Shown here in pieces: positions 11,201 through 19,025 of a DNA stretch of 31,175 bases. Positions within the stretch are counted from its first letter, which is position 1, and each line of letters opens with the position of its first letter. The position numbers were made by a program, and so were the translations under genes. The stretch spans positions 1 to 31,175 of IMG/VR virus record IMGVR_UViG_3300042390_000331. One strand, 5' to 3'. A model generated the notes under the pieces. That model ran no database searches. It was not told where the DNA came from and saw only the letters and a list, made by a program, of their open reading frames with translations. The DNA comes from a virus.

Positions 11201-14200
11201 TATGCTAGATTAGATGAAGTAAAAACAAGTGTAAAATCACATACTGAATTACTTGCACTTAATATTTTAAATTATACATATTATGATTATATTTTATGTA
11301 CGTTTGTTGAAAATAGTTGGAATGTGTATCAGTATGTTAAATTACCGCTATCGGTCGTTAGTGTTGAACAGATTGATACTGGGTATACTATAACTGTTCA
11401 TGAATCAATTTCGTTTGCAAATAATGCATTTATTGGGATTAAAGATAATACTCATACTACTCCAGAATTAATAGACGGATTCTTTAAAGTTTCAAATGTT
11501 AACTATGCTAATAACTCTTTTGAGATTGCAATTCCTAACAGTCGAGCAGTTCAAGTTGTAACTGCACGTATAGAAATTGGAATATTAGTAGCTAGAAAGA
11601 TTTCGTCGATTGATAATAACACTTGCACATTTAATGAGTTGTTGCCTGCAATTAAGGTTACATTTACTGCAGGATCTGGCTACACTATGTCACACACGTA
11701 TAATGCAGTTCAACTAGTATATGTGTCTGGATCTACTGCAACAGAGTATCCAACTGCAAATATTACTACAAATGATAAAGGATTAGTAGATAGTGTAACA
11801 TTAGTAACCCATGGCAACGGATTTATTGATAATACAACTGTTATGACATATTACGGCATGGGGTCAGGTACTGGATTTACAGTAAAAGTAGCATCAATTG
11901 TACCGTCTAACAATGTAGCATGGGTTGATAACGAAAATGGCCAATGGGAAACATGGAAGTATAATCCAGTTTATAAATCAGTAGTCATTGACAACGGTAT
12001 ATTTAACGGGTCAGTTGGTAGTAAAATTGTTGCAAATAAAGAAGGAAACTTAGTTGCAGTATTAACACCAACTAATGTCTATATTTTTAAATTGCAACTC
12101 ACTAGTAGTTTAGTTAAACCAGTTGACTGGGTAGTATTGCAAAAACTTAATATAGTTGCATCTGAAATTGCGTTATCTAAGGATGGCAGTTGGTTAGCAA
12201 CCACAGAGAATAATAAAGTAAAATTGTATAAAAATAATTCTAGTGATTATTATGAATATAATTTTACACTTGATCGCCCTAGTTCACCTATGCAGTTTGG
12301 TAAAACATTAACTTTTGACAATACTACACTGTTTATAGGCACAAATAATAACAGGATTTATAAAGCTACTTATTCTGCAATTGAAAGTGCAACAGTGCAA
12401 GCGTATTATAATCCTAACGGTAGTAGTCAAACTACATTAGTAGTGTCCAGTGCAGCTCAACTTGTAAGTGGTATGAGACTCTCAGGTATTGGATTTACTA
12501 CAGGGCAAACTATCCGTTCAATAATAAATTCAACTACTGTATTGTTAGACGAGATGCCTGATTCAACACCGGAAGGGGTTATTACATTTAGTAAAATAGC
12601 ATGGCAGATAAACACTTCTACTTTTATTAAACCATCATCAACCTTTGGTAAAGACGTAGTAATTTCTGATAATAATGTATTAGCAGTATTAGCGGCATCG
12701 CATGTATATGTGTATAACAACTATGATAATTACACTGATCCAATAATTACTATTCCTGCTACTGATTTTTCATTTGCTAGCAGTATTGCTATTTCTAAAA
12801 ATGCTGATTATGTTGCAGTGCTAAACAGTTCATACATACTAGTATATTCAACAGACACCTTAGAACGAATTAGAATTTTAAATCCATCTAATATGCCTGG
12901 CTCATATGCAACAAGCAAAGTTCAGTTTGTAAATAATTTTAACACTATTATTGTTAAAAGTGATACAACAGTAGATATATTTGATATCTATAAAACTAAA
13001 TGGCAGTTTAGTGAACGTATTACTGGAATATATGGAACTAGTTTTATTTCAACGTCATCAAACATTATTGTAACTTCTGATAATGCTAATCAGATACATC
13101 ACTATATTAAACCTACTAACACATATAGTTGGGCAGTGCAACATAGGGCAATAACAAAACCAAATATTTCAAAAATTAAACAAGTAATAATGTATGACAA
13201 AAATACAAATACACCTGTTAAATATTTAGACATAGTTGATCCTGTTCAAGAAAAATTTCCAGAGGTTATTAATCGAGAAGTGAAGTTTAAAACTACGTAT
13301 GATCCAGCAACTTATTCAGTTGGTAATTCTACTGTAAATGTAGATGAAGGAATAGCATGGGCTGCTGATCAAGTTGGTGTACTATGGTGGGATAAACGTA
13401 CTACTAAGTTTATGGATAATTACACTGATAATGTAGTTTATCGAAATAGTGTATGGAGCACATTAGCACCGGGTGCATCGGTTGATGTTTATGAATGGGT
13501 TAAATCAACAGTAAAACCGTCAGTCTGGGATGACGATGCAGGTACTGAAGCAGGATTAGCATTAGGAATTAGCGGAACATCGTTATACGGTGATTTAGCG
13601 TATTCAACAGTGTCGGCGTATGATACGTTAAGTCAGAGATTTACCTACACTTATTATTTCTGGGTTAAGAATAAGACTACAATTTCAATTAGTGGCCGTG
13701 AGTTGTCTGCAAGCGATGCATCTGCGATAATTGCTAATCCAAGAGGTGAAGGGTATCAATGCATTGCACTAACTGGAGAAAATTCATTTAGTTTAGTAAA
13801 TGTAAGACCGTTATTAACTCACACAAATATTGTATTATTGATTGAATATTGGTTAATTGATAAAACTGATCAAAATATTCACACGCAGTGGAAATTGATT
13901 AGTTCATCACCTCAATCAATACTTCCTGCCAACATAGAACAAAAGTGGATTAATAGTTTATGCGGTAACGACGAATACAATAGAATTGTACCGGATCAAA
14001 AAATTCCGGTTAAGTTAAGATATGGTATTGAAAATCGCCCTCGTCAAAGTATGTTTGTTAACAGATTTGAAGCACTTAAACAACATATTGAAGAAGTTAA
14101 CAGAATATTACGAGATAACGATCAACCAATTGTTGATACTTGTAATTTATCAAATTTACAAAAATACGATATACCTCCAACATTAATTAGCGGCTTATAT

Positions 14201-17200
14201 GACAAATCTATTGATACTGATGCTGAATTGCAATTTGTTATTACAAAGAAATTTGTAAAAGCAAGTGTAGCACCGGTAATAGTTAACGGAAAAATTATTG
14301 ACATTTTAGTAGTTGAACCAGGCCGCGGGTATGTAGTAGCACCAACTATTAATGTACACGGCGTTGGTATTAACGCAAGAATTAAAGCTAAGATTAGTTC
14401 AACTGGGTCAATTGAAGGATGTGAGATACTAAATGCAGGTGAAGGATATTTACAGAACACAGTATTAACTATTAGAAGTTTTTCAGTATTAGTAAGTAGC
14501 GATTTGCAAGCAAATGGGAAATGGAGTATTTACTCGTACGAACCGTCAACTTCTATTTGGTCTAAATCAGTGTCGCAAGCATACGACACTATGCAATACT
14601 GGCATAAAGTTGACTGGTATGCACCATCGTACAGCCAGTTTACTGCAATAAATCATGCAGTTAATACATATGCTGATTTAGGAGCATTTGAAATTGAAGT
14701 TGGGCAAACAGTTAAAGTTTTAACTACTACTGCAAATCGATGGGTGTTATTAAAAAAATGGAAAGAAATTGACTCAACTAATTGGGCGGATGCGTATAAT
14801 GTAGTTGGAAGCCAAGAAGGTACAATTCAATTTAGTTCGTTGTTATATAATTTTCTAAATACACCAGTCGGGTATGACGGAATGTTATATGATTTAGGGG
14901 TGTATGACAACTATGCATTAGTAGAATTGCGTATAATTTTAAATGCAATAAAGGACGACCTTTTAATAGATAACAGCAAATATCTTAGCTTATTTTTTGC
15001 AAGTGTACGGTATGCAATGAGCGAGCAAACTTATGTTGATTGGATATTTAAAACTAGTTTTGTTAATGTAATGCACAATGTAGGTAGTTTACGCAAGTCA
15101 GTTACATATAAGAATGATAATTTAGCAAACTTTGAAGATTATGTGTCAGAAGTAAAACCGTATCGTACACAAATTAGAGAATATGTTAGCTCTTATAATT
15201 CAATTGAAACTGCAGAGCTATCAGTAACAGATTTTGATTTACCTGCAATAATTAACCCTACAACTAAACGTGCAGAACCAATGGAAATAACAGTATACGA
15301 TGATATAATTTTTTCTAGTCATTATGCACTAGATGAATTATATCCGTGGAAACATTGGCTAGATAATGTTGGGTTTTCAGTAACCTCAATAAACATTATC
15401 GATGGCGGCAGTGGATATGTTACTGAACCGATAGTTAATATTGTAAGCAGCTGGGGTTCTGGTGCAACTGCTAGAGCATTTATTTTAAATGGATCAATAA
15501 ATCGAATTATAGTTCTAACACCAGGGTCTAAGTATAGATCAACACCAACGGTAGTTATTACCGGGGGTGTGAGTAATGACGGCACTCCGGCAGTAGCTGC
15601 TGCAATTATTGGTAATAGTGTAATCCGTACTAATTTAATTAAAATGAAATTTGATAGAGTGTCACAGTTAACCACTATAACTGAATTAGAACAGGCAGAA
15701 ACAATACTAACTACGCTTGTTACCGGTAATAGACTGCAATTTCCTCTTAAATGGGCACCAAATGTTAAAATCGGAACACATTCAGTGACTGTAAATGGAT
15801 TACTTGAAATAAGAGACAATTATACGTTACAAGTTGTAAAGTCAACTTCTAAAGGATTTACAGAATATACTGGAGCAATTACATTTTCTCATAAACCAGA
15901 AAAAAATAGTGTTATCGTAGTAAATTATTTGATAGATTCGTCTGTATTAAACGCAGTAGATCGTATTGAGCATTACTACAATCCACAAATTGGTGATTTA
16001 GGTAAAGACTTAGCTCAATTAATGGTTGGTATAGATTACGGCGGTGTTGAAGTTAGTGGATTAGATTTTAATGTAAAACACGGATGGGAAAGTTATACAT
16101 ACGATACAATTAAATGGGATAATGTAAATTCTAAATTTAACGATGTTAAAGTTGTATACACTACTGGTGGTGTAAAGGCGCCAGTTACTATACATTTTCC
16201 AGATGATGGTTTTAATATACCAGCAATAGGCACGGAGTTAAATGTTTATTACGATGCAAATCCAGCTAATAGATCTCCCATTAGAATAGACGGCACTGCA
16301 ATTATGCAAACACCGACTGTAACCGGAGATGTTACAACGATAGTAATTCCTGAATTATTCTTTGAAATATTGTTTGAAGCTGAACAATTAGATATTCCAA
16401 GTTCGTGTATGTTTATTGTTCGTGAAGTAACAAGCGACGGTACTGATGAAAACGATAACGACTATGATGTTGCAATTTCAGGCGGACGGTTTAGTGCAAG
16501 TTCTGCATCTGGATTAGCTCCGGAGGATATTGTAATTGACGGCGATAAGTTTGAGAATATTTTTGCAGGCCCTGAAGAGATAGTTCCTGGACAAGTAGTT
16601 GATACTGTTGCTATTAAAGTTTACACAACTATTGATAATGTAACATATACATACATGCAGTTTAAGGACATGCTGAATCGTGTGCATTATAAGCGGCTGC
16701 CAGCAAGTAAACAAACAACATTAACAGTTATGCTTTTAAATACAGATACTACTATTACGTTAGACGATGTAAGCATGTTAGACCAGCCAGACCCGCTAAC
16801 TAATAAACCGGGTGTGATTGAGATTGGCGGTGAACGGATTGAATATTTTACAATTAACAATAATACAGTAGGACAATTGCGTCGTGGTACGTTAGGAACG
16901 AGCATTCCGGAAATACATTACGCTAGTTCAATAGTTCAAATTATAGGGATTTCTGAAACAATCCCATATGCAGATACTACTCTTATTGAATATCATTCGT
17001 TAGAAAAGAAATCAGTAATCAGAGTTGACGAAAATTCAGAGTTGTATCACATATATGGAAAATCAATAGTAGTAAATTTATCGTTTAGGCCTAATAAATC
17101 TAAAATAATATGGAAAGGAGCAGAATCGGCAAGTATTGTTAGAAAAGGGTTTGGACAATGTAACGACATTGAAGTATTTGTTGGTGGGTATGATAGTAGT

Positions 17201-17635
17201 TCATCATGGATGCCTAATGTTTTTTATAATACCGATGACATTGTAACATTTGGTAGTTACACTTATAAATGTAAAAGCCCACATACGAGTGCAGATTCAT
17301 TTAAATCTGATTATGATATATGGGGATTCTTTGTTGGTAATATTAGATTGCAAAAAACTCCATATAAGGTATTTAATGAACGATTAGGAATTGAAGAAGT
17401 ATTTCCTGCAGATTTTTCAGTAAATGGAATTTTTAAAACTGTTAGATTATCTCAAACATTTATGTTAGGAGACAAAACACTTATTACTGTTATTAAACGC
17501 ACTGGGAATAAATGGGTTGCTGATCAGACAATAATAAACTTTATAAATGCAGTACCTGGTGCAGAACATATAACGCTTCAAGATACATTTGATAATATAA
17601 CTGATACATTCGGTAGTGACGAAATTCAATTTTAA
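5282..17635 (+). CDS. Giant multidomain baseplate wedge / virion structural protein (gp7 position)
   Basis: A single open frame encodes 4117 residues immediately after gp6, the place of gp7 in T4 (1032 residues). The first 160 residues (SLLPAFYKTDANKKFFKSTL, PHIDWDKFVNFQNYYW) and RPHICPWEMLGFSEEPLWW (about 1145-1165) resemble baseplate proteins of marine T4-like phages. Further parts in order: cupredoxin-like domain (about 195-290), W-Y-W modules (about 1447, 1577, 1758 and 3975), beta-propeller-like region (about 2240-2625), G-x-GY repeat blocks (about 2160-2207, 2990-3063, 3370-3460), a conserved EVKPYRTQIREYVSSY block (about 3288) and VIEIGGERIEYF (about 3845). GGGAG at 5271-5275 serves the start, whose first base is the last base of the gp6 stop. 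It probably replaces gp7 and perhaps other wedge proteins, since no separate gp8, gp9, gp10 or gp11 is seen. The structural role is strong; the exact T4 counterpart is inferred from position. Confidence 0.85.
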   Translation: MADNKNNFIPRSNAINDSDRANVASLLPAFYKTDANKKFFKSTLTQLTQSGSVNKVSGYIGRMNSKATTSDDVFVNAPTRLRQNYQLEPGFVIENDLGNNIFLKDYQDYINQLRVFGANVSFDKNGNDNASNHSRVNKEEFYSWNPHIDWDKFVNFQNYYWMPNGADTVTISTALQYDVISTYSVSINSESYLFSANTTLQNPTITLYKGYTYYFKIDSTGHPFSIKTDRDAGEINRYITPTLLNNATENGIIEFTVPDNAPSELFYVSESDVNFGGLFIILDPAISGELNVDADIIGKLTYQFGSNSLLSNGMKVRFVGNIYPAEYKTGRYYVEGVGESIQLINESQLEIITPYTTSESILFDTSKFDTTPFSDAVSYSGKPDYIVINRGSNDKNGWSRNNRWIHKAVIEQSATLNGIHASFDQSMRAVRPIIEFEKNLKLFNFGSNAITDVSVIDQFTVDAFSTIEGSLGYSIDGVTLTNGQRVIFTADTDSLVANNIYRVEFIDVKHEVKLGSTSAQIRLVLESYPEYDQVVLVKEGRLAQGSMYWFNGISWVTCQQKTELNQLPLFDAYNEDLISFGDTSTYPGTTFKGTSIFSYKVGNGTVDNNLGFSLSHKNINNIGDIVFNFTLLSDTFQYEYNGTTVSKQINTGFLYSSYNGFVNGWETYVGPPQAAIRLYRNSNKTNNFDIDIFDVAPAFIQVRVYVNGVCVPQQTYVDGVVVNNWIQTIGTEDAILPYYRIIFSNDVKVTDTIMFKVYANTTINSNGYYEFPNNIQNNPLNGELTEFTLGEVIDHVESIVDNLRATTEFLGDFPGVGNLRDLGSVSKFGTKFIQHSGPASLAVYHITSDSHNVIRAIDQARDDYCKFKRIFINLADSLGVDLDTVPHTDLILQTIIKDTPATSSYYFSDMVPTGSKIRTDFLVADSSNTIFSLSAVFSLSKLSNKAVNVYLNDLQLLHRRDYTFSDQGFVTVTAELVTGDIISIFEYDTTDGCLVPETPTKLGMWPKYEPKMYLDTTLVTPRWMIQGHDGSLTLAYNDYRDDLILELEKRIYNNIKVAYDESIFDINDVIPCYYQLSDYSLQEFNDALMSNFYSWSLNIGIDFSTPLTYDDQNPFTFNYKNHIAADGTVGPKYWRGIYQWMLRTDRPHICPWEMLGFSEEPLWWVSVYGPAPYTKDNLILWEDLSNGLVKDPAFTYNIFKHIKPDLLDHIPVDSDGRLVDPRISNFTTGIISQSNQGDFTFGDVSPLESAWRRHSHYSFSVIKTAILLTPAKTIGLLLDRSRIKRNNAGQLIYSETGLRIKPSDIVLPSIYLGNDRVQTAGLLNYLVNYLNCESLQQYNEYKHNLKLITAKLCYRVSGFTSKEKFNLLLDSKSPTTVGSVFIPQEDYTVVLNTSSPIATITYSGVIITKVEGGFEIKGYSKLQPYFRYYEGLGVGTIVNIGGISEAYAVWGALQTFVEGKIVLYNKKYYRVTTTHVASSVFDNSYFAMLGELPIIGGVSAGFKQKWVKTPVILQYGSKLDSIQAVVDFLLGYGQWLIEQGFDFNDFNTDLRDIANWETSAKEFLFWTTSNWKSMQDTWYEWSPYTAIQRGDIVRFNGSYFTALKSIQSDIFNIGDYEFLPGLDIVGSALISLSPAANKLTFTSILSVVDSISNTNNICELLDISGHQITVPMIQLYRTDNAISYSPRDESGIYCASFYLVQHEHVVILNNSTMFNDTIYNLESGYKQDKLKVSGYVSTLWNGSLDVPGFVIDQAKISEWTPWKSYAVSDVVQHRSFFYSAKSSIQGDETFVDDHWVMLSKKPTSKLLPNWNYKASQFTDFYSLDSENFDVNQQKMAQHLTGYQKRQYLENIIQDDVSEYKFYQGMILEKGTQNVLNKLFDVLSADDQSSLQFYEEWAVRSGQYGACNAFDTLECVLDESLFKTNPQGFELVDSKPLNTDLVIRHLPTDLYVKPVGYRSATAFQAAPSVASSAIYARLDEVKTSVKSHTELLALNILNYTYYDYILCTFVENSWNVYQYVKLPLSVVSVEQIDTGYTITVHESISFANNAFIGIKDNTHTTPELIDGFFKVSNVNYANNSFEIAIPNSRAVQVVTARIEIGILVARKISSIDNNTCTFNELLPAIKVTFTAGSGYTMSHTYNAVQLVYVSGSTATEYPTANITTNDKGLVDSVTLVTHGNGFIDNTTVMTYYGMGSGTGFTVKVASIVPSNNVAWVDNENGQWETWKYNPVYKSVVIDNGIFNGSVGSKIVANKEGNLVAVLTPTNVYIFKLQLTSSLVKPVDWVVLQKLNIVASEIALSKDGSWLATTENNKVKLYKNNSSDYYEYNFTLDRPSSPMQFGKTLTFDNTTLFIGTNNNRIYKATYSAIESATVQAYYNPNGSSQTTLVVSSAAQLVSGMRLSGIGFTTGQTIRSIINSTTVLLDEMPDSTPEGVITFSKIAWQINTSTFIKPSSTFGKDVVISDNNVLAVLAASHVYVYNNYDNYTDPIITIPATDFSFASSIAISKNADYVAVLNSSYILVYSTDTLERIRILNPSNMPGSYATSKVQFVNNFNTIIVKSDTTVDIFDIYKTKWQFSERITGIYGTSFISTSSNIIVTSDNANQIHHYIKPTNTYSWAVQHRAITKPNISKIKQVIMYDKNTNTPVKYLDIVDPVQEKFPEVINREVKFKTTYDPATYSVGNSTVNVDEGIAWAADQVGVLWWDKRTTKFMDNYTDNVVYRNSVWSTLAPGASVDVYEWVKSTVKPSVWDDDAGTEAGLALGISGTSLYGDLAYSTVSAYDTLSQRFTYTYYFWVKNKTTISISGRELSASDASAIIANPRGEGYQCIALTGENSFSLVNVRPLLTHTNIVLLIEYWLIDKTDQNIHTQWKLISSSPQSILPANIEQKWINSLCGNDEYNRIVPDQKIPVKLRYGIENRPRQSMFVNRFEALKQHIEEVNRILRDNDQPIVDTCNLSNLQKYDIPPTLISGLYDKSIDTDAELQFVITKKFVKASVAPVIVNGKIIDILVVEPGRGYVVAPTINVHGVGINARIKAKISSTGSIEGCEILNAGEGYLQNTVLTIRSFSVLVSSDLQANGKWSIYSYEPSTSIWSKSVSQAYDTMQYWHKVDWYAPSYSQFTAINHAVNTYADLGAFEIEVGQTVKVLTTTANRWVLLKKWKEIDSTNWADAYNVVGSQEGTIQFSSLLYNFLNTPVGYDGMLYDLGVYDNYALVELRIILNAIKDDLLIDNSKYLSLFFASVRYAMSEQTYVDWIFKTSFVNVMHNVGSLRKSVTYKNDNLANFEDYVSEVKPYRTQIREYVSSYNSIETAELSVTDFDLPAIINPTTKRAEPMEITVYDDIIFSSHYALDELYPWKHWLDNVGFSVTSINIIDGGSGYVTEPIVNIVSSWGSGATARAFILNGSINRIIVLTPGSKYRSTPTVVITGGVSNDGTPAVAAAIIGNSVIRTNLIKMKFDRVSQLTTITELEQAETILTTLVTGNRLQFPLKWAPNVKIGTHSVTVNGLLEIRDNYTLQVVKSTSKGFTEYTGAITFSHKPEKNSVIVVNYLIDSSVLNAVDRIEHYYNPQIGDLGKDLAQLMVGIDYGGVEVSGLDFNVKHGWESYTYDTIKWDNVNSKFNDVKVVYTTGGVKAPVTIHFPDDGFNIPAIGTELNVYYDANPANRSPIRIDGTAIMQTPTVTGDVTTIVIPELFFEILFEAEQLDIPSSCMFIVREVTSDGTDENDNDYDVAISGGRFSASSASGLAPEDIVIDGDKFENIFAGPEEIVPGQVVDTVAIKVYTTIDNVTYTYMQFKDMLNRVHYKRLPASKQTTLTVMLLNTDTTITLDDVSMLDQPDPLTNKPGVIEIGGERIEYFTINNNTVGQLRRGTLGTSIPEIHYASSIVQIIGISETIPYADTTLIEYHSLEKKSVIRVDENSELYHIYGKSIVVNLSFRPNKSKIIWKGAESASIVRKGFGQCNDIEVFVGGYDSSSSWMPNVFYNTDDIVTFGSYTYKCKSPHTSADSFKSDYDIWGFFVGNIRLQKTPYKVFNERLGIEEVFPADFSVNGIFKTVRLSQTFMLGDKTLITVIKRTGNKWVADQTIINFINAVPGAEHITLQDTFDNITDTFGSDEIQF
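5855..6140 (+). other. Degenerate cupredoxin-like domain within the giant protein
   Basis: Residues about 195-290 of the giant protein read like the plastocyanin-type modules common in marine phage proteins: NPTITLYKGYTYYFKID, then GHPFSIKT (His222), a run of strands, IIEFTVPDNAP, and YVSES...FGGLFII. In copper-binding members the last segment carries Cys, His and Met ligands; here those places are Ser269/Ser271, Asp272 and Phe275, so metal binding is unlikely. This is a domain boundary estimate. Confidence 0.5.
9620..10680 (+). repeat. Three W-Y-W modules resembling CBM5/12-type binding modules
   Basis: Three segments of about 40 residues share the pattern W, about 8 residues, Y or F, an acidic/V or G-x-IV pair, an aromatic pair near a turn, and a late aromatic: AVWGALQTFVEGKIVLYNKKYY (about 1447), WSPYTAIQRGDIVRFNGSYF (about 1580) and WTPWKSYAVSDVVQHRSFFY (about 1759, ending DDHWVML). 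This is the layout of small chitin/cellulose-binding modules of the CBM5/12 type. A fourth copy sits near residue 3975 (nt 17204-17335). Sugar binding is inferred. Confidence 0.4.
12000..13160 (+). other. Beta-propeller-like (WD/YVTN-type) region within the giant protein
   Basis: Residues about 2240-2625 contain repeated short strands of the kind that build propeller blades: GSKIVANKEGNLVAVLTPTNVYIF, SEIALSKDGSWLATTENNKVKLY, a GKTLTFDNTTLFIGTNNNRIY blade, GKDVVISDNNVLAVLAASHVYVY, SSIAISKNADYVAVLNSSYILVY and a VQFVNNFNTIIVKSDTTVDIF blade. The I-S-K-(D/N)-G/A...A turn pattern recurs. I count about seven candidate blades, which would close one propeller; the blade count is an estimate. Confidence 0.6.
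14250..15660 (+). repeat. G-x-GY repeat blocks in the giant protein
   Basis: Two blocks (nt about 14250-14470 and 15390-15660) share the pattern G(R/S)GY-V-x-(A/E)P-x-(I/V)N-(I/V), then Gly/Ala-rich strands, then (G)SI-x-x-(C/I)-x(3)-(N/T)-(A/P)G-x-x-Y. A third, more divergent copy (THGNGFIDNTTV) is at about 11757-11900. The module is known to me from other marine phage structural proteins but I cannot give it a function. Confidence 0.5.
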
Positions 17636-17650
17636 GTAAGGAAACAATAA

Positions 17651-19024
17651 ATGGCTAAACAAATAATAAACATCGGAGCAAATTCAAATGATAAAACAGG
17701 AGATACCTTGCGATCAGGTGCAGTTAAAATTAATGGTAATTTTACAGAATTATATAATAGTAATCAATCGGTTTTTAATCGATTAACTGCAGGTCAACAT
17801 ATTACATTAACTAAAACCGGCGACACTTGCATAATAACCGCTAATGTACCACCGTATGTATTACAACCTGCAAATACTGCTACATTAGGTGGTGTTAAAG
17901 TTGACGGATCAACTATAATGATTAATAGCAGCGGAGTGATACACGCAGTAATTCCAACCGTTACTACTATTACCGGTAATGCTGGTACTGTAACTAACGG
18001 GGTTTACACAACTGGAAGTTATGCAAATCCTTCTTGGATTACAGAGATTGCGTACTCAAAACTATCTGGAACTCCAAGCACATATTACACACTTTCAGCA
18101 GCAACATCAACTGTGTTAGGCGGTGTTAAAGTTGACGGTGTTACAATTACAATTGATGGAAATGGTGTTATACATTCATCACCTAATATTACTGGGAATG
18201 CCGGTACAGTAACGAACGGAGTGTATACTACTGAGAGTTATGTAAACCCGTCATGGATTGAGAGTTTACCGTATTCAAAGATAACCGGCACTCCTATGTT
18301 GTATGTGTTACAACCTGCAACTGATACAACGTTAGGTGGTGTTAAAGTTGACGGTACTACAATTACTATAGATATTGACGGAGTAATTCATTCTAATTCA
18401 GGTAGTAGTTATTCTCTTCCAACTGCCGGTATTGGGTCAGACGGAACATTAGGCGGCGTTAAAGTAGATGGAAGTACAGTTACTATAAATGTTAATGGAG
18501 TAATTAGTGCATCTGCAGCCAGTTACACATTACCGGTAGCGTCTACTACTAAACTAGGCGGAGTTATTGCTGATGGCACTACGATTACAATTGACGGAAG
18601 TGGCGTGATTAGTAGTCCCGGTAGTATTGGTGTTGTTACATTATCTCGTGCAACAAAGACCGGAACTACTACGTCTATTGCAGCTGGTGCAACTGTAAAC
18701 TTAACAATTACTGGTTATAAAAGTTATGCGTTGTATTCAGTAGCAACTAGTTCAACTGCAGGCGGCGCATGGGTAAGGATTTATACTGACGCTGCATCAA
18801 GAACGGCAGATGCAGCAAGATTGCAAACTTCAGATCCGTCAACACCTGGCGTTATTGCAGAAATTATTACTACTTCAAATTCAACAGTTGTAACTGCTCC
18901 TGGAGTAATTGGGTTTAATAATGAATCTACCCCAACTGCAAACATTGAACTTGCAGTTACTAACACAAATTTGACAGCAGCTACATTTACTATTACCCTA
19001 ACAGTACTTCCATTGGAGAGCTAA
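17651..19024 (+). CDS. Fibre-like virion protein with LGGVKVDG repeats
   Basis: This 457-residue protein opens with INIGANSNDKTGDTLRSGAV and KINGNFTELY, a motif I recognise from the N-termini of marine phage tail and fibre proteins. The middle holds five copies of LGGVKVDGxTITIxxxGVI beginning at residues 79, 156, 228, 267 and 302. The first two gaps also repeat an ITGNAGTVTNGVYTT ... YSKxxGTP segment. Such Gly/Thr/Val repeats usually fold as intertwined trimeric fibre shafts. From about 327 to the end is a compact domain (GYKSYALYSVATSS, WVRIYTDAASRTADAARL, GVIGFNNES) also seen at fibre tips in marine phages. AAGGA at 17638-17642 supports the start. No signal peptide is visible. It is probably a baseplate-attached fibre; its ligand is unknown. 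Confidence 0.75.
   Translation: MAKQIINIGANSNDKTGDTLRSGAVKINGNFTELYNSNQSVFNRLTAGQHITLTKTGDTCIITANVPPYVLQPANTATLGGVKVDGSTIMINSSGVIHAVIPTVTTITGNAGTVTNGVYTTGSYANPSWITEIAYSKLSGTPSTYYTLSAATSTVLGGVKVDGVTITIDGNGVIHSSPNITGNAGTVTNGVYTTESYVNPSWIESLPYSKITGTPMLYVLQPATDTTLGGVKVDGTTITIDIDGVIHSNSGSSYSLPTAGIGSDGTLGGVKVDGSTVTINVNGVISASAASYTLPVASTTKLGGVIADGTTITIDGSGVISSPGSIGVVTLSRATKTGTTTSIAAGATVNLTITGYKSYALYSVATSSTAGGAWVRIYTDAASRTADAARLQTSDPSTPGVIAEIITTSNSTVVTAPGVIGFNNESTPTANIELAVTNTNLTAATFTITLTVLPLES
17885..18613 (+). repeat. Five in-frame LGGVKVDG-type coding repeats
   Basis: Repeat starts are at 17885, 18116, 18332, 18449 and 18554. The first two intervals are 231 and 216 bases and include a shared linker; the last two are 117 and 105 bases and lack it. 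The DNA is near-identical at the core (ttaggtggtgttaaagttga), which could allow copy-number change by recombination. The last copy is the most divergent (GGVIADG). Confidence 0.8.
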
Positions 19025-19025
19025 T

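Noticed and set aside
15322-15819. Minus-strand open frame of 165 residues, the longest of many antisense frames
   Set aside because: It lies wholly inside the giant gene, has no ribosome site I can see, and its composition follows from the sense codons. The same holds for the other minus-strand frames, such as 25613-25990 and 358-639.
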